This document shows positions 11,373 through 23,144 of a DNA stretch of 64,000 nt, piece by piece. A model generated the notes under the pieces. The model was not told the origin of the DNA and searched no databases. It saw nothing but the letters and a program-made list of their open reading frames with translations. A program made the position numbers and the translations under genes. Numbering within the stretch: the stretch's first letter is position 1; each line of letters opens with the position of its first letter. This DNA comes from Thermomucor indicae-seudaticae (Eukaryota > Mucoromycota > Mucoromycetes > Mucorales > Lichtheimiaceae). The stretch is from the NCBI GenBank assembly GCA_000787465.1, contig JSYX01000060.1:27367-91366 (forward strand), in the 5' to 3' direction.

Positions 11373-12389
11373 CTATGAAGATGAAGAATGAGTGGAAGGG
11401 GTATCGTCACCAGCATGCCTTGGAGGAACAGAAAGATATCGAGTTCCCGCACTGCTAGAAGTCGACGCACTACTATTGCTGTGGCCACGTTCCATGGCAG
11501 GCGCTGCTGGACTGGTCAAGAGTGCATGTGGATCGGGTATGTTGATCTGTCGCCAGCAGCTCTGATGACGAGGCGGCGATTGAGACCGTGCGCGCAGTCG
11601 AAAGGATGTGGTTAACTTTTTAAAGATAGTAGACGAGGTACTTTCATGGCTTGGTTTGGGAGATAATGGCGAAGCGGGCAGTGGAGGCAAATGATCCATG
11701 GGTGATGGTTGTTGTCCGGCGATAAGGGATGGAGTACTCTTCAGACGACGAGGCGAAAGCGACAGACCTCTGCCAGAAATGATACTGGTTTTAGACGGTC
11801 TCGGCAAAAGTCGATTGGGATCCGTGGCGAACGGTATGAATGCGCTGATACGCATTAACTCGACTACAGCAATGCATGCAGGCCTGAGAACCGCTGGATG
11901 GTAGCACTGACCCTCTCTATAGATGTGCAGCAGCTCCTGCCGCAGTTCGTGAGGTATGTTGACTTCTTGAGGTGCATTATTCAAAATGAATCTTGTCATG
12001 ATATCTTCAAATTTGACTTTCAGGACGTTGAATCGAGCGAGCTCCTCGTCGTTAAGCATGTTTTGCTCTGATCGCAAGAAATGAAAGGAGCCGCCACTGC
12101 TGACGCGGACTGGTTCGTCGATCGACTCGGGTGAAGCGCCAAAGGATAGACGTGAGGATCGTGCATAGTCATTCACTGCCAGATAGAATGCAAGGTTTTC
12201 GGTGCAATAGGTCTGTTCGAGATATTCTGCAAATTCTTTGAGGCTGAAAGGGCTCTTCGATTCGTTCTGAAGGACTTTTTCCAGAGTCAGGCCGGTTGTT
12301 GAGATTGAGCCAATATTGGCACTTTGGTATTGTCGATGGCGAAATGGGGGAAGCTGCTTGTTGTCATTCACTTTATCGGAAAGGGACAT
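11373..12389 (-). CDS. RGS-domain protein (regulator of G-protein signalling)
   Basis: A single exon of 338 residues. The RGS fold spans roughly residues 36-200: it opens with LEKVLQNESKSPFSLKEFAEYL, continues with ENLAFYLAVNDYAR, and closes with a long helical part (FEDIMTRFILNNAPQEVNIP). A Ser-rich insert separates helices. RGS proteins speed GTP hydrolysis on heterotrimeric G-alpha subunits and switch off receptor signalling at the plasma membrane. The C-terminal half is Pro/Ser/Arg-rich and disordered. I use the ATG at 12389; the frame is open a little further upstream but without an ATG. A TATATA run just 8 bp upstream probably belongs to the 5'UTR. Confidence 0.88.
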   Translation of the reverse strand: MSLSDKVNDNKQLPPFRHRQYQSANIGSISTTGLTLEKVLQNESKSPFSLKEFAEYLEQTYCTENLAFYLAVNDYARSSRLSFGASPESIDEPVRVSSGGSFHFLRSEQNMLNDEELARFNVLKVKFEDIMTRFILNNAPQEVNIPHELRQELLHIYREGQCYHPAVLRPACIAVVELMRISAFIPFATDPNRLLPRPSKTSIISGRGLSLSPRRLKSTPSLIAGQQPSPMDHLPPLPASPLSPKPSHESTSSTIFKKLTTSFRLRARSQSPPRHQSCWRQINIPDPHALLTSPAAPAMERGHSNSSASTSSSAGTRYLSVPPRHAGDDTPSTHSSSS

Positions 12390-14205
12390 GTCGTATATAA
12401 AGGAGGGTTTCCCGTCATGCAGCAAGTGGGGGGGGAAATGTTCAAAGGAGCGACTGTCACGGAGGAAGAGCTGACAACAATGGGAAGGCTTTCAACAGTT
12501 TTTTAAATGGCCGTTTCGGGATTCTGATTGGATGGAGCACAATAGCGATAAAAGAGAAGTCTCTTCCCGCGCGCGAAAACATCGTCATGTCAGACCTTCT
12601 GAATGGATGGGCGCCGACCAAATAAACATTGCTGAATATCCGTCAATAGATAAGCTCTCTCTTTGCTAAAGATAATTAAATTGCTTCTGTTTGTGACCAG
12701 TTCATTGATGTAATCCAAATTTGACAGGCCAACACGCTTTCTCACGGAGCATGTCGTAAACCTAGACAGGCATTAGCAATTATGTTTTTACCCAGCGGAT
12801 GAACTTTTAGATGAAGCCTGCACAGATTGTATTCTCGAGTCTTGTAGAAATGCGGGAAACTGTTCAATTCATCGTCCAAGCTGTTGCGGCAGTTGGCAAT
12901 GAACGTGGCACAATTACTGCGGAGACAGAAATTTCATTTTTGATGACAAAAAGGGGAGGCATTTTCTCAAAACATTAAATGCAATATGCAATATGTGCCT
13001 CAATGTGATCCAAGGAACCAGGTTTCTGAGTTGGTGTCATTTCGGTAACTTGTCCGATTTCCGGCGTGTTTCTTATTGATTCCTCAATGCTCTCTATGTC
13101 CAATTCTGTCTTTTTCATGATCTTTAGAATCCAGAATCCAGGTTTGAGGATTCTAATCTTTGGATTTGCAGACTGAACTAACTATAGTAGAGCAGATGCG
13201 AAGACGGCGCTCATGGTTTATAACGCTGCATCATGTGACGGAACGAACAGTACAGAGTTGTCTCCGAAACAAGCATGCATACTAATTAGCTTCCTTATTT
13301 GTCTGGACGAGTTCAACGGATATGTTCTCAGTAACAAGCAGCCATGCACTCTTCAGAAGTTGAGCAATTATGGAATGCCGTCCGTTGGAACGTTTACCTC
13401 AAAGTGTAGCAAGATTTACTTCTACTCCCCTTGAACAGTCAAACAGTTCGCTAAGCAGTTAACCGATGCTACAAGATACCCTTTTCAGTCTGTGGCAGGC
13501 GCATTGGGCTGTCAATCGTGACGGCGCCCTCCTTCGTCGCACAACGAGTCATTGGATCTACAAGCTTGTAGATCATCGTATTGCTGGCGAAGCCGTCTCG
13601 TACGCTTATCGGCTTCATAAATCCGTCAATCCTTTTTCTGTTTCTGCTTCCACAACCTACCGTCTACAGATGCAATCCAAGCCCGTGTTAAACAACCTAT
13701 TAAGTTGATTCTCCGATGTTGCGCGTGAGTTTCCATGACGCGTGCCATGATTGTCATAGGCTAGTAATTTGCGTTCTATGTGGGTTGTTTGGGTGCTCAT
13801 AAAGATACTTGCAACTAGTAATTGAAGGGTTCTGTGGATTTGGCCATCGTTTGCTCTAATGAATGAGCTGATAGTACCAGTTCACAGTCTCATGTGCTCT
13901 TGGTCTGTCTGAAGTTTGCATTATTCAAAAATTTTGTTGGTTACTCCAAGTGTAATCTTATCAATTATTAACCAGTGTCAGTGGAAAGAGGACATTGGCG
14001 AGAACGCTAAAAAGGAGTTCTGTAGCGCCGCTACAGACGCAATGTGCTAGACAAGTAGAATGGATATATTATTAACCGAGCTTTTACAGATGCACAGTGG
14101 GGGAACTCACATTGGAAGAGGGTAACAAATACTAGACATAAGCACTGGGGTAACTTGGCAAGACACGAAAAGGAAAACTAAAAGGCACAACAGCTTCATT
14201 CTTTT
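12390..14205. other. Intergenic, 1.8 kb, with possible retroelement trace
   Basis: Promoter side of the RGS gene (ATTGG box about 12523-12531; E2F-like palindrome 12564-12579). The rest has no convincing gene. A 78-codon frame at about 13466-13708 (+) contains LWQAHWAVNRDG, reminiscent of the C-terminal part of non-LTR retrotransposon reverse transcriptases in these fungi. It is short and isolated, so at best a relic. Confidence 0.4.
12564..12579. promoter_or_regulatory. E2F-like palindromic site upstream of the RGS gene
   Basis: TTCCCGCGCGCGAAAA is two overlapping E2F/MBF consensus half sites, about 175-190 bp upstream of the RGS start. A second site of this type lies upstream of the DP gene in the same window. 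Binding is inferred from sequence only. Confidence 0.35.
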
Positions 14206-15422
14206 CTACGAGCTGGCCTGCTCGGCTTGTCTGCGCTGTTCTTCTTGGGCCTGTTCCATTAAAGACAGTCGTATTGCTTCCATAACCATGACATCTTCAA
14301 GATCGAACTCCAGACTATGACCTCCTGAATCGAGCGACGGAATTGACTGGCGGTTTGATACTCTGCTGATATCTGTACCAGCTGTATATCGTCTTGGTCC
14401 AGCGTTTGGACGCACAACTGTCCTTCGGGTTGTGCCACTTCCAGACATGGAGGTTGATGAACGCCTCTGACCTCGTGCCGACCCTTCCAGCATCCGGTGC
14501 CAGTTCGGTCTCACTTGATCTAATCAATAATGAATGTTAATAATTGATGAAGAGATCGCTCTGCATAAGGATTAGCATTACCAACAAGGACCACGTCAGG
14601 GTCATTGGGTGGAAGACGCCGTCGCCGTCGTCCGTTGGATTGGATTAGTTCCGATCTTCTCTCGCTGAACGTCTAATAGACAGTAATCAATTTCACCCTG
14701 CCATTATTATTATTCGATCTATCCCTCAGCAAACCTTGTAATGCGGGCTAAACTCCGGCGGTATATGTATGACACCAAAGTTGGGTTGAACACAAAACGG
14801 GCAAACGGCGGGTACAAGCGGGGAATCGGCGGATCGTTTAAGTTGTAGAAAGCAATCCGTGCAAATAGGTTTATCGCAACATCGTGACCGGTTAATGAAG
14901 CATGGATAATACTATGCCGACAGTATCAAGTTCAGCTGTATGCAGTGCTTATTCATGAAGACGACGACATACCAGAAAGCAGATAGGGCATTCTACTACG
15001 TTGCTATAAAGGAGAACATCGACGTCCTTGTGACGTACGTCACGACTCTTTTTCTTGATCCTGCACGTAAAGAACTGTCTGGGCCTTGCCAAAAGACGCG
15101 ATATGAACTTTTCCTTCACTTGTTCCTCGACGTCTTCCTGTCGTTCACAATATACCACTTTCTCGTTGCGCTCGTTGATACCCATTTGAGGCGGATCATT
15201 GAGGCCTTGCGCACGTCAGATTATTTTCGAGTATGAGTTACCGTTAAGGTTGTTACCTCGATAGAAGGGAGCCAGCCGCCCTTCCCGAATAAACTTTCTG
15301 ACAGCCTTCATGTCGCATTCCTCGTCATGAGGAGGGGGATAGATCTTTTGGGGCTGCAGCGATCCGAAATCGACCAGCTCACTTTCGGCATTATCGACGC
15401 CTTTGGAAATGCGTATGCCCAT
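14206..15422 (-). CDS. SIP5: SIP5-type zinc-finger protein (SNF1-interacting)
   Basis: Exons 15422-15257, 15205-14973, 14911-14735, 14672-14582 and 14519-14206, giving 326 residues. The N terminus begins MGIRISKG, compatible with N-myristoylation, and carries the family block [16 protein letters not shown]. The zinc module begins ECPICFLYYP, continues with [17 protein letters not shown], and ends with [19 protein letters not shown], matching fungal SIP5 proteins closely. A basic segment and an acidic helical C terminus ([19 protein letters not shown]) follow; the latter resembles a ubiquitin-interacting motif. In yeast SIP5 bridges Snf1 kinase and the Reg1/Glc7 phosphatase, so a role in glucose signalling is inferred. 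Between the RG block and the zinc module about 50 codons are poorly conserved and may hide an extra intron. Confidence 0.87.
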
Positions 15423-16939
15423 CCCCACGAAACAAGGTTGCCTGGACAGTAGCGAACGAACTCCTGTTGAATACAAGTAAAAGAGAGAGAGAAAAACAGA
15501 GAAACTTTTATGCGGGCGCCACTACGGTCACATTAGGTAACCTTTGGCGGAACTTTTTGCATGAAATTTCGCGTCAACCGGGAAAAAGCAGGTCGATATA
15601 TCCCGCCATCATAGTAGGATGGCATGCACGGCTCACAATTCAATGGTACGGTATCTGTTAATCCAATTGCGACAAGTGGTGTATGCCAGGTTTGAGAGTG
15701 CATTCCAAGTGGCGGATCTTGTTGGACAAACGCAGCTGCTCGGGATGGTCTCGAACATGAGAGAAAAGAATACCAAGTGGCATATGAACTTTTGCACCGG
15801 TATGACACGCCGTCGTTACTACGCGAGGTAACGCGACCTTCAAAAAAGATTCACGCTTTCGGTAGGCGAACTTTGAACAAGTCTCGTTCGCGGCGTCAGG
15901 GCAATTCTCGTTTTCTTCTCGGCTCAAGTGCCTTTCGCCATAGGTCATATTCTGCTGTGCTGAGCGTGTCTGCGCAGATTACCGGATTTGGTATGTTTGG
16001 TGAGCATGGACCACCAGGGCAGCAAACAGCACAGGTCTTTGGAACCAAAAGTCCGCACATCCTTAACCTTAACATAAGCATGCTTCATCTTCCCCATTAA
16101 TCTACTTCACGTGAGGTTCTTCAATTTCCTATAGCTCTTGCCTGCATAGCACAAGGTCCAAAAGACTAAAGTTCGGTTACTCTATCTTCTCGCAACACTC
16201 TTGTCTTGACGCGGTTTCGGTCCTGCCCTACTCGGAACCACCAGATATCGTTTTCCTTGGACACGGTTGCGTCTTGTGCTTACCATTGGCTAATTTAGAT
16301 CAGATTTGTCATGACACAGAAACAGAGAAGCATTCATAAAATCGAAGGTTACTAAATAGGCAGCATTTGATGTGCATCTTTTGCATCACTGTGAAAACAT
16401 GCAGCGGAAATAAGATCACCTCCTGTTCCTGCATGCTTCTGATTACCAAAGATTACAGTACCCGCGTGATATATCGATAGAGTCCGTGACGAAAAGATAC
16501 GATCGTTATATCCAGAATATCGTTATACCAAGCGGATATACGCCTTGAAAAAGCAAATCAGTGATTGCAGAGGTCGATCGGTATATCGCACGGGTACTAT
16601 AGGCTACTCTTATCCTCTTTGTGCATTGGTTCAAAGCAACCGGAATTGATCCTTGAACGCATGTTAGTCTCGCTTATAAAGTCAACCGTGCTGGACCCCG
16701 TCGGCAAAATACAAGGCATAAACTTGGTCGACTAGAACTCAATAACTATGAGCAGGAAATAGACAAGATGTCGTTTTAGGCGTCGCGCGATAAAAGTCCT
16801 GAATGAACTGTATCGGAAAGTCAACGGGGGCCCGGAATTTCTCAATACGCAAAAGGCGTTTTGGGAAAAAAACAGGACCAGCTGGGCAGTGCAACCTTAC
16901 GCAACCGCCACCCCTTTTCTTCTTTCTGTAACGCACTTT
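15423..16939. other. Intergenic, 1.5 kb, no supported gene
   Basis: Several 60-105 codon frames overlap on both strands (15533-16100) but none has recognisable similarity, splice support or a clean start. An imperfect inverted repeat (16458-16478 and 16577-16597) lies in an AT-rich part. The end of the region is the upstream flank of the CBS/PB1 gene. Confidence 0.55.
16458..16597. repeat. Imperfect inverted repeat with about 100 bp spacer
   Basis: The arm at 16458-16478 (begins GTACCCGCGTGATATA) is the near reverse complement of 16577-16597 (ends GCACGGGTAC), with 21 nt each and three or four mismatches. The spacer is AT-rich and contains further TATATC/GATATA words. It could be a miniature inverted-repeat element or a hairpin-forming spacer; no target-site duplication is evident. 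Confidence 0.4.
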
Positions 16940-19586
16940 ATGTCCGTGATATCGACCCACACCCATAGCAAGCGGACGAGCGGTATAAGGCCTGTCAGCT
17001 CCCTGAGCACAACCCATGAAACGATATCTTCGGCCGACGTCCTGTCGACCACGAGCCGTCAACGCCAGTCCAAAAAGGACGAGGTAAGAAAACAAGGTTT
17101 AAAGTATACATCATGGCTAGCCCCTTCCTCAACATTTCGGTTTACAGGCAATCCGCAAGAAAATTGAACAAGAGCTTTCAAAGAAGCGAGGTGGTTCGAC
17201 TCGCATTCGACAGACAAGGAAGATTGCAGGCACGGTGTCTGCACTGCGACCGGCGCAGGCACTGACCGTTCGAGAAAGCATTCTGGTCATTGAAGCTGCG
17301 CAATTGATGGCAGCGAAGCGAAGCGACTGTGTTCTGGTCGTCGACGACGAGGAGCATTTGAGCGGTATCTTTACGGTAAAAAGTGATTCTTTAAAAACCA
17401 TTATTCCTCGAACTGACTTGGTTCGTTTTAGGCCAAGGACTTAGCTTATCGGGTTGTCGCTGCTCAGATGGACGCTAGGTAAGAGAAAGCTCATATATAT
17501 CTGCGCTGAAGGAACATGTCCCCTGAACTCAGTCGTTCCTTCGGTTAGAGCAACGACGGTATCCGACATCATGACGAGAAACCCCATGTGCGTGACAGCC
17601 GATACGTCTGCCCAAGATGCTCTGAATCTGATGGTTTCACGCGGATTCCGCCATTTGGTAAAAGGGGAAACACAGATCGCTTGGAGACTTCTTTTCCGCT
17701 CATATTTCATTCCACTATTACTACTAGCCTGTGTGTAATGAAGAAGGCGACATTTTTGGTCTTTTGGACATCACGAAATGTCTTTACGAAGCGCTAAACA
17801 AGATGGAACGCGCGTATGGGTCATCACGTAAGCTTTACGATGCACTCGAAGGCGTCGAACGTGAATGGCACAACAGCCCGGTCCAGTTTGTCCAGTATAT
17901 GGAAGCCCTACGCGAGAAAATGTCGTGTCCGGACTTAACCACGGTTCTGGACAATGCTGCTCCGGTCCAGGTTCCTGTGAAAGCAAACGTTCGTGACGTC
18001 GCTAGACTGATGAAGGAGCATCATACGACAGCTGTCCTCGTGATGGATCACGGTGGTTTAGCAGGCATTTTCACGGTACGAATGATAAAACGATGTTGCA
18101 AAATCCTGCTTGTTTAACGATTGACGTCATTTCCCCCCTCCAGTCCAAGGACATTGTACTTCGTGTTATTGCAGCCGGCCTGGCGCCTGAGAATTGTTCT
18201 GTTGTCAGAGTGATGACTCCGCACCCAGATACGGCCTTGCCAACAACGAGTATACTGGATGCGTTGAAGAAGATGCATGGTACGTAGCCTATGACTAGGT
18301 AATGTATACGTCAGAAGCGAGACTTACGGTTATGTAGACGGACACTATCTCAACCTGCCTGTCCTGGACGAAGATAAACAGATTATTGGATTGGTTGATG
18401 TTCTGCGCTTAACGTATGCCACTTTGGATCAGGTAACTGCAATAAGATTAGCTATTATCGTGCTTTTTCTGGCAATAGCTGACTGGTCAATGTTATCGTA
18501 AAGATAAACAGCATTGAAGGCAACAACGGGGACGGAAACAAATTCTGGAATAGCATGCTGGCTGGCGATCACACTGAGTCTGAGTCTGTCCTTTCTGATT
18601 CCTTGTCTCAAGCTGCAAACTCTCGTATGTTCCACTCGCCCAGCCCACATACGGAGACGTCCAGTCATTTACATGGACACGCCGCCAGCTATGCAGGACT
18701 GGGATACCCTGAAATCACACCTGGAGACAGCGCCTCTGTCGCGAACGGTGATGACGGTCGATCCACAGTATCGTCCCATGTACAGGGCACATTTTCGTTC
18801 AAGTTCAACTATGGCAACAAGACCCATCGCTTCCGTTGCGAATATCACAATTATGCTGCACTCCGCGAGATTGTTCGTCAAAAGATAATGGCGGAGCACT
18901 TATCGTTATCGCAGTCGTACGTTAAAGTAGCTGACGGGGAAGGCGATGACCAAGACGCAGAAGGAAGTCGACGTGATGACGACAGTTGGCTTAACATCGC
19001 CTATTTGGACGACGAAAACGACGAAGTATTGATGACCTGTGATGCTGATCTGGCGGACGCAGTGCAGTTAGCCCGCAAGTCAGGACAAGACCGTGTTCGC
19101 TTGTTCGTGCATGATGCGATTGCTGAACAGCAGCAGCAACAACAACAGCAAGCAGCAACTGCTAGCCATGAAGAAGTTGCAGCTTCTCTTGAAGTACCAT
19201 CGGGTAAACCAACGATATCGGTTATTGACACTTCCGAGGAACAGCATAAGAGCGGATCTTCTGATGGCGAGGAAGCAGAGGGTGCGAAGAGCACGAAACG
19301 TCAGCGTGGGAAGCGTCATTCTCATCGTGGTAGCGAAGAAGCTGAAGACGGCGAGGAGACAAGCACTGAGAACTCGTCAGAGTGCGATGATGATGAGATG
19401 AAAGGGAAAGGAAGACATCGTCGTCATCAAAAACGGGCAAGTCGCAAGCGAGATATTGCAGCAGAGTATAATCTGCCCATTCCTCAGGAGATGCTGCTTC
19501 CAGCGGCTATCACTTTTCTTGGTGTGGTGATCCTGGGTGTTTTCACGATCACGAAGCTGACTGGCTCGAGCGATCGTCGGTACTGA
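16940..19586 (+). CDS. Four-CBS-domain / PB1-domain membrane-anchored protein
   Basis: Exons 16940-17083, 17148-17375, 17432-17478, 17549-17657, 17728-18075, 18144-18279, 18338-18432 and 18504-19586, giving 729 residues. Two Bateman modules come first. CBS1 is around ALTVRESILVIEAAQLM and CBS2 starts SDIMTRNPMCV; CBS3 is around QVPVKANVRDVARLMKEH and CBS4 starts RVMTPHPDTALPTTS. The SGIFT/AGIFT-SKDIVLRV joints are typical. A PB1 domain follows (FSFKFNYGNKTHRFRCEY ... LMTCDADLADAV), then a poly-Gln run and charged low complexity. A C-terminal hydrophobic segment (about 20 residues) near the end suggests a tail anchor. CBS domains bind adenosine ligands and PB1 mediates oligomerisation. S. pombe mug70 has the same CBS-PB1 layout, but ligand and partners are unknown. 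The start is the first in-frame ATG. Confidence 0.9.
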
Positions 19587-21076
19587 GGAAGGCTACCAGA
19601 AAACCATGTCTCAAGTATATACACAGTTCCTATGCCCCTAATATGATATATACAATATTCCCCATCCGTAATCTAAGCTACATATTTCGCAAGTTATATA
19701 GAGAAATACACCAAGATGTTGTCGACTCTAATTGATAGGCATGATATATGTTGGGCGCGGCCGGATAAGACTTCGTGCGAAGGGTAAGCTCCCAGATTCT
19801 GTGTGATCTGAAACACGAGCTGCTGTGTTCCGTTACAAAGCATGTGTTCCGGATCACTCCCGTTGTGGGGATGTACATGGCAAAGCCAAAGCGCACGGAT
19901 GATTGTATAAGACTGAAACTTTTAGTGCCTGAAAAACAGTTGGGAAGGCCCATTATACACTGGACATGGGACTGTAAATGTCTTTGATTTTCCACGAGAG
20001 CCCAAAGTGAGAGTTGGACACGTAGAAGGTGTCTCTCGGGATTCCTGAAGCTGGACGAAGCTTCAGAATTGATGATAACGAGAGCAAGAGAATTGAATGT
20101 TTTCTTATCGGGTATAATCGCAACCCGTCGATCAAACGACAGATACCAATGTCATGGGCAACATGTTTTGAGATCTGTGTCTTGCCTTATTTGGATCTTC
20201 CTTGCGGGTAAACGTTACCCAGTAGGTGCACTGACATTTTTCCGTCCACTTTAAAAAATGATAATGTTAGATATAATGGATCATTAAGGCATGAACCATC
20301 CCATCGACGAGAGAGTGAACAACTCTTTTCTTTGTTCCAATACAACGGTAATAGACTTTTTTTCACGGTGACGTTTTGACACAGTTCATGGCCAAATTTT
20401 AATTTCATGTTGGGGACAAACAAAAAGAAAATGGTCCTATGAACTGATAAAGATAACCCGTTAGGATAGATAGCGCGAAAATAAAAAGGTTATTTCTTTT
20501 TCTTTACTCGCTCTCATAAACACATGATAATTCTCTCACGCATATCGTGATAAGAAGGCGCCTTCTTTAAGAAAAAGCGCGGGAACCTGTCAGATTCATA
20601 GAAGCATCGGAATAGGGTCCTCCGATTGAAAGGGCGGAGGAAGAGAGCCGACAAAAGAGAAATGTCATGGGAACTGTGATGGGCCCGGTGATAGGGTTGC
20701 CGTTTATGTAATCCCGTGTTGGGATGTGCGCGAAACGAAGGAGGGAATCGACCAACAAGGTATCCCGACTTACTTAGTTTTGCCTTTGAAACGGCCGGAT
20801 CCGAGGTAAGGTGCTCTCTGCTTAAATTGTGTCCTAAAGAGAAAGAGAGAGAGCGCGCGCGTACAAGCACAAATGTGATAGTTTATATAGAGCTCTTGGT
20901 TTGGTTCAGTTTTCGCTTTTCTCCTCTCTCTCTCTCGAGACTTCCTTTTATCTTTTTTATTTTGCTTCCCGGGAAACAATAAAGAAGACCGCGACTGTTC
21001 TTATTCCATCTTTCCTTATCATCTTTATTAAGCATTTTTAGCAGAATTACCCGGCCTCTCGTTTATTGTTTAAGTC
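19587..21076. other. Intergenic, 1.5 kb; DP promoter at its end
   Basis: No supported gene. Toward the right end it holds an E2F-like motif (GCGCGGGAA, 20577-20585), a TATA-like TTTATATAG near 20881, and a long CT-rich tract (about 20920-20945), all on the upstream side of the DP gene. Overlapping open frames on both strands have no similarity to known families. Confidence 0.55.
20577..20585. promoter_or_regulatory. E2F-like site upstream of the DP gene
   Basis: GCGCGGGAA about 490 bp upstream of the DP start matches the E2F/MBF core TTCCCGCGC. Autoregulation is plausible but unproved. Confidence 0.3.
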
Positions 21077-22675
21077 ATGACGTCTGCTTTTGTCCCTTTC
21101 CAATCAGCACCAACAACGACCGTTACGCCTCCAACGCCACCATCGCTCCTATCGCCGCCTCCGCCGCCTCTGGCCTTCTTTGGACAGCATCCATCTAGTA
21201 ATAGCACGAAATTGCCTTCCGTCTTTGCACCGTCTGTATGCAGACGAACCGATGGTTGTCACGATGCGGATCTGCCATCCTACGGCTATAGTCTGCCTCC
21301 TCTACAAACCGTCATCCCACCTCCTGCCGAGGAGATCTTTCCAGCTGTTGTTAACCGCAAAGGGTCCATTGCCTCGATCCTGAACTCCGACCTTACACCG
21401 TGCCAGCAGCTGGTGGAGTCGCGTTTTCCGCCGCCGCCGCCTATGATGGCGAGCAGTTCCAGCACCAGCAGCAGCAGCAGCAGCGAGGAAGATGATGAGA
21501 GCGGTTCGTGCCTGAAACCGCGTACCACCAAAAAGCGGAAATGCCCAGATCCTTCTCCTCCTGTACCGCCAGTTAAGAGAGGAGGCACCTGTCGTCGCGA
21601 AGACGCGACGGCGCCGTCGAGAGCCAGTAAAGGATTGCGGCATTTCAGTAAGAAGGTGTGCGACAAGGTTGCCGAGAAAGGAGTGACGACCTACAACGAG
21701 GCAAGTAGCTTATCGTCCTCTTTCGAGAGACGAAAACATCTTGTCTGATCGATTTGGGCCCAGGTCGCGGACGAGCTAGCGAAGGATATCAGAGCTGCGG
21801 CGGGAGCCGAAGGCAATGAAAACGTGAGTGATTGGCAGGTGCGGCTTACGACATGAGTCATGAACGGGACTTTTAGAAACGGTCGTTTGATCAAAAGAAC
21901 ATTCGACGTCGCGTTTACGATGCGCTTAATGTTCTGATGGCCATGGGCATTATCGCCAAGGACAAGAAACAGATCAAATGGCTCGGTATCCCCAGCGACT
22001 TGCAGCAGCGCCAACCGAATCAAGAGACACGTGTCCAAGAATTACAGAAACAGGTGGAACAGGAAGAGGTAAAAAAAAAAGACTTCTATCAATTGCATTT
22101 GTTGCCATGTCATCGCGCTTATTGTACTTTTTTTCTGTAGCGCCGAAAAGCCCAGCTGACGTGCTCTCTGGAACAAACACGGACCATGATTCGTGACAAG
22201 GTTGCCCAGGTAAAATGGAGAAGCAGAGGACAGGAAGTGTTCAGTTGATTAACTCTTTATAAAGCACTTGCAAGTATGCAACTTGATCTGGCGTAACCAA
22301 CATAGCCATCCTGTTCCTGACGAACACAAGGTTTCTTTACCGTTTTTTGTTTTGGCTTGTCCCGAAGAGGATGAATTGAACGTTCAGCTGGCCAAGGACG
22401 GGTAAGTCGTACGCACACACTCTGACCTATAACTCTCTAATCATACCCTTCTCTTTTACGACAGTCGAGAAGCAGAGATTTCTTGCGCAACCGATTCGGA
22501 TCGTCTGGTCTACGAGGATGCAGATGTGCTACGATCACTCGGTCTCAACAGACTCTCGCACGACCAGATAGCCGCTTGGCTACCCGATCCATCCTACCAG
22601 TCCTTCCTTTCAACAAGGCCTGCAGGCCCGGATGGTACCATCTGCATTCAGTCGAATGCCCTCGTATCTTCATGA
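21077..22675 (+). CDS. Transcription factor DP (E2F dimerisation partner)
   Basis: Exons 21077-21700, 21764-21823, 21877-22068, 22141-22209, 22265-22401 and 22465-22675, giving 430 residues. The DP winged-helix DNA-binding domain is clear: KGLRHFSKKVCDKVAEKG, then QKNIRRRVYDALNVLMAMGI (the DEF-box type helix), then KKQIKWLGIP. A coiled-coil dimerisation segment follows (VQELQKQVEQEERRKAQL), and a conserved C-terminal DP domain (LACPEEDELNVQL, then SDRLVYEDADVL). DP proteins pair with E2F factors on TTTSSCGC sites and control G1/S genes. The N-terminal 170 residues are Pro/Ser-rich and disordered. Intron 1 has a GC donor (GAG|GCAAGT) and its removal is required to keep the DNA-binding domain intact. 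Confidence 0.93.
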
Positions 22676-23144
22676 ATTTTTTTCTTCTTCTTTAAATCAC
22701 ACGGCTACTTTCCACAAACCCTTCTTTTTTATATATTTCCCCTTTTTCTTTCGTGTATACTTTTTGTGATCCTGTATGTCTCATTACTTTCCTTATACAC
22801 AACAAAAAAAGCAGCAGCTATTTCCTAGTCTCTTCCCTTATATATATACTTACCCCTTCTTTTTTTATTAATTTACGGTTCTATCGGGTTGACCCCGCCT
22901 TACATTCATTGTGTCACACTTGACATTTGCACCTTTTGATACCCCTTTTTTATGTATGCACGAAACCCCTTCTATGTATCTATGTAAATTTTTTATCCTA
23001 CGAGCAAAAAAAGCGAACATTTTTATTATATGGTTTATTATTACCTACATGAATTGGCTTGGATATGTTGTATTTACTAACCAACATCCGTCCATCATTG
23101 CTTGTGTGTGTGTCAACTGTTCAGCGCCTAGATGATTGTCCGAC
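22676..23144. other. 3' flank of DP; pyrimidine- and AT-rich
   Basis: Long T-rich and C/T-rich runs with no gene. It probably contains the DP 3'UTR and terminator region. Confidence 0.5.

Noticed and set aside
13466..13708. Possible non-LTR retrotransposon fragment
   Set aside because: Only one suggestive motif over 78 codons; not enough for a mobile-element call.
20514..20870. Minus-strand frame of 118 codons
   Set aside because: No family, no splice support, overlaps promoter-like sequence of DP; Leu/Arg/Ser composition of random frames.
21286..21666. Gly/Arg/Ser-rich minus-strand frames
   Set aside because: Complement of the low-complexity N-terminal exon of DP.
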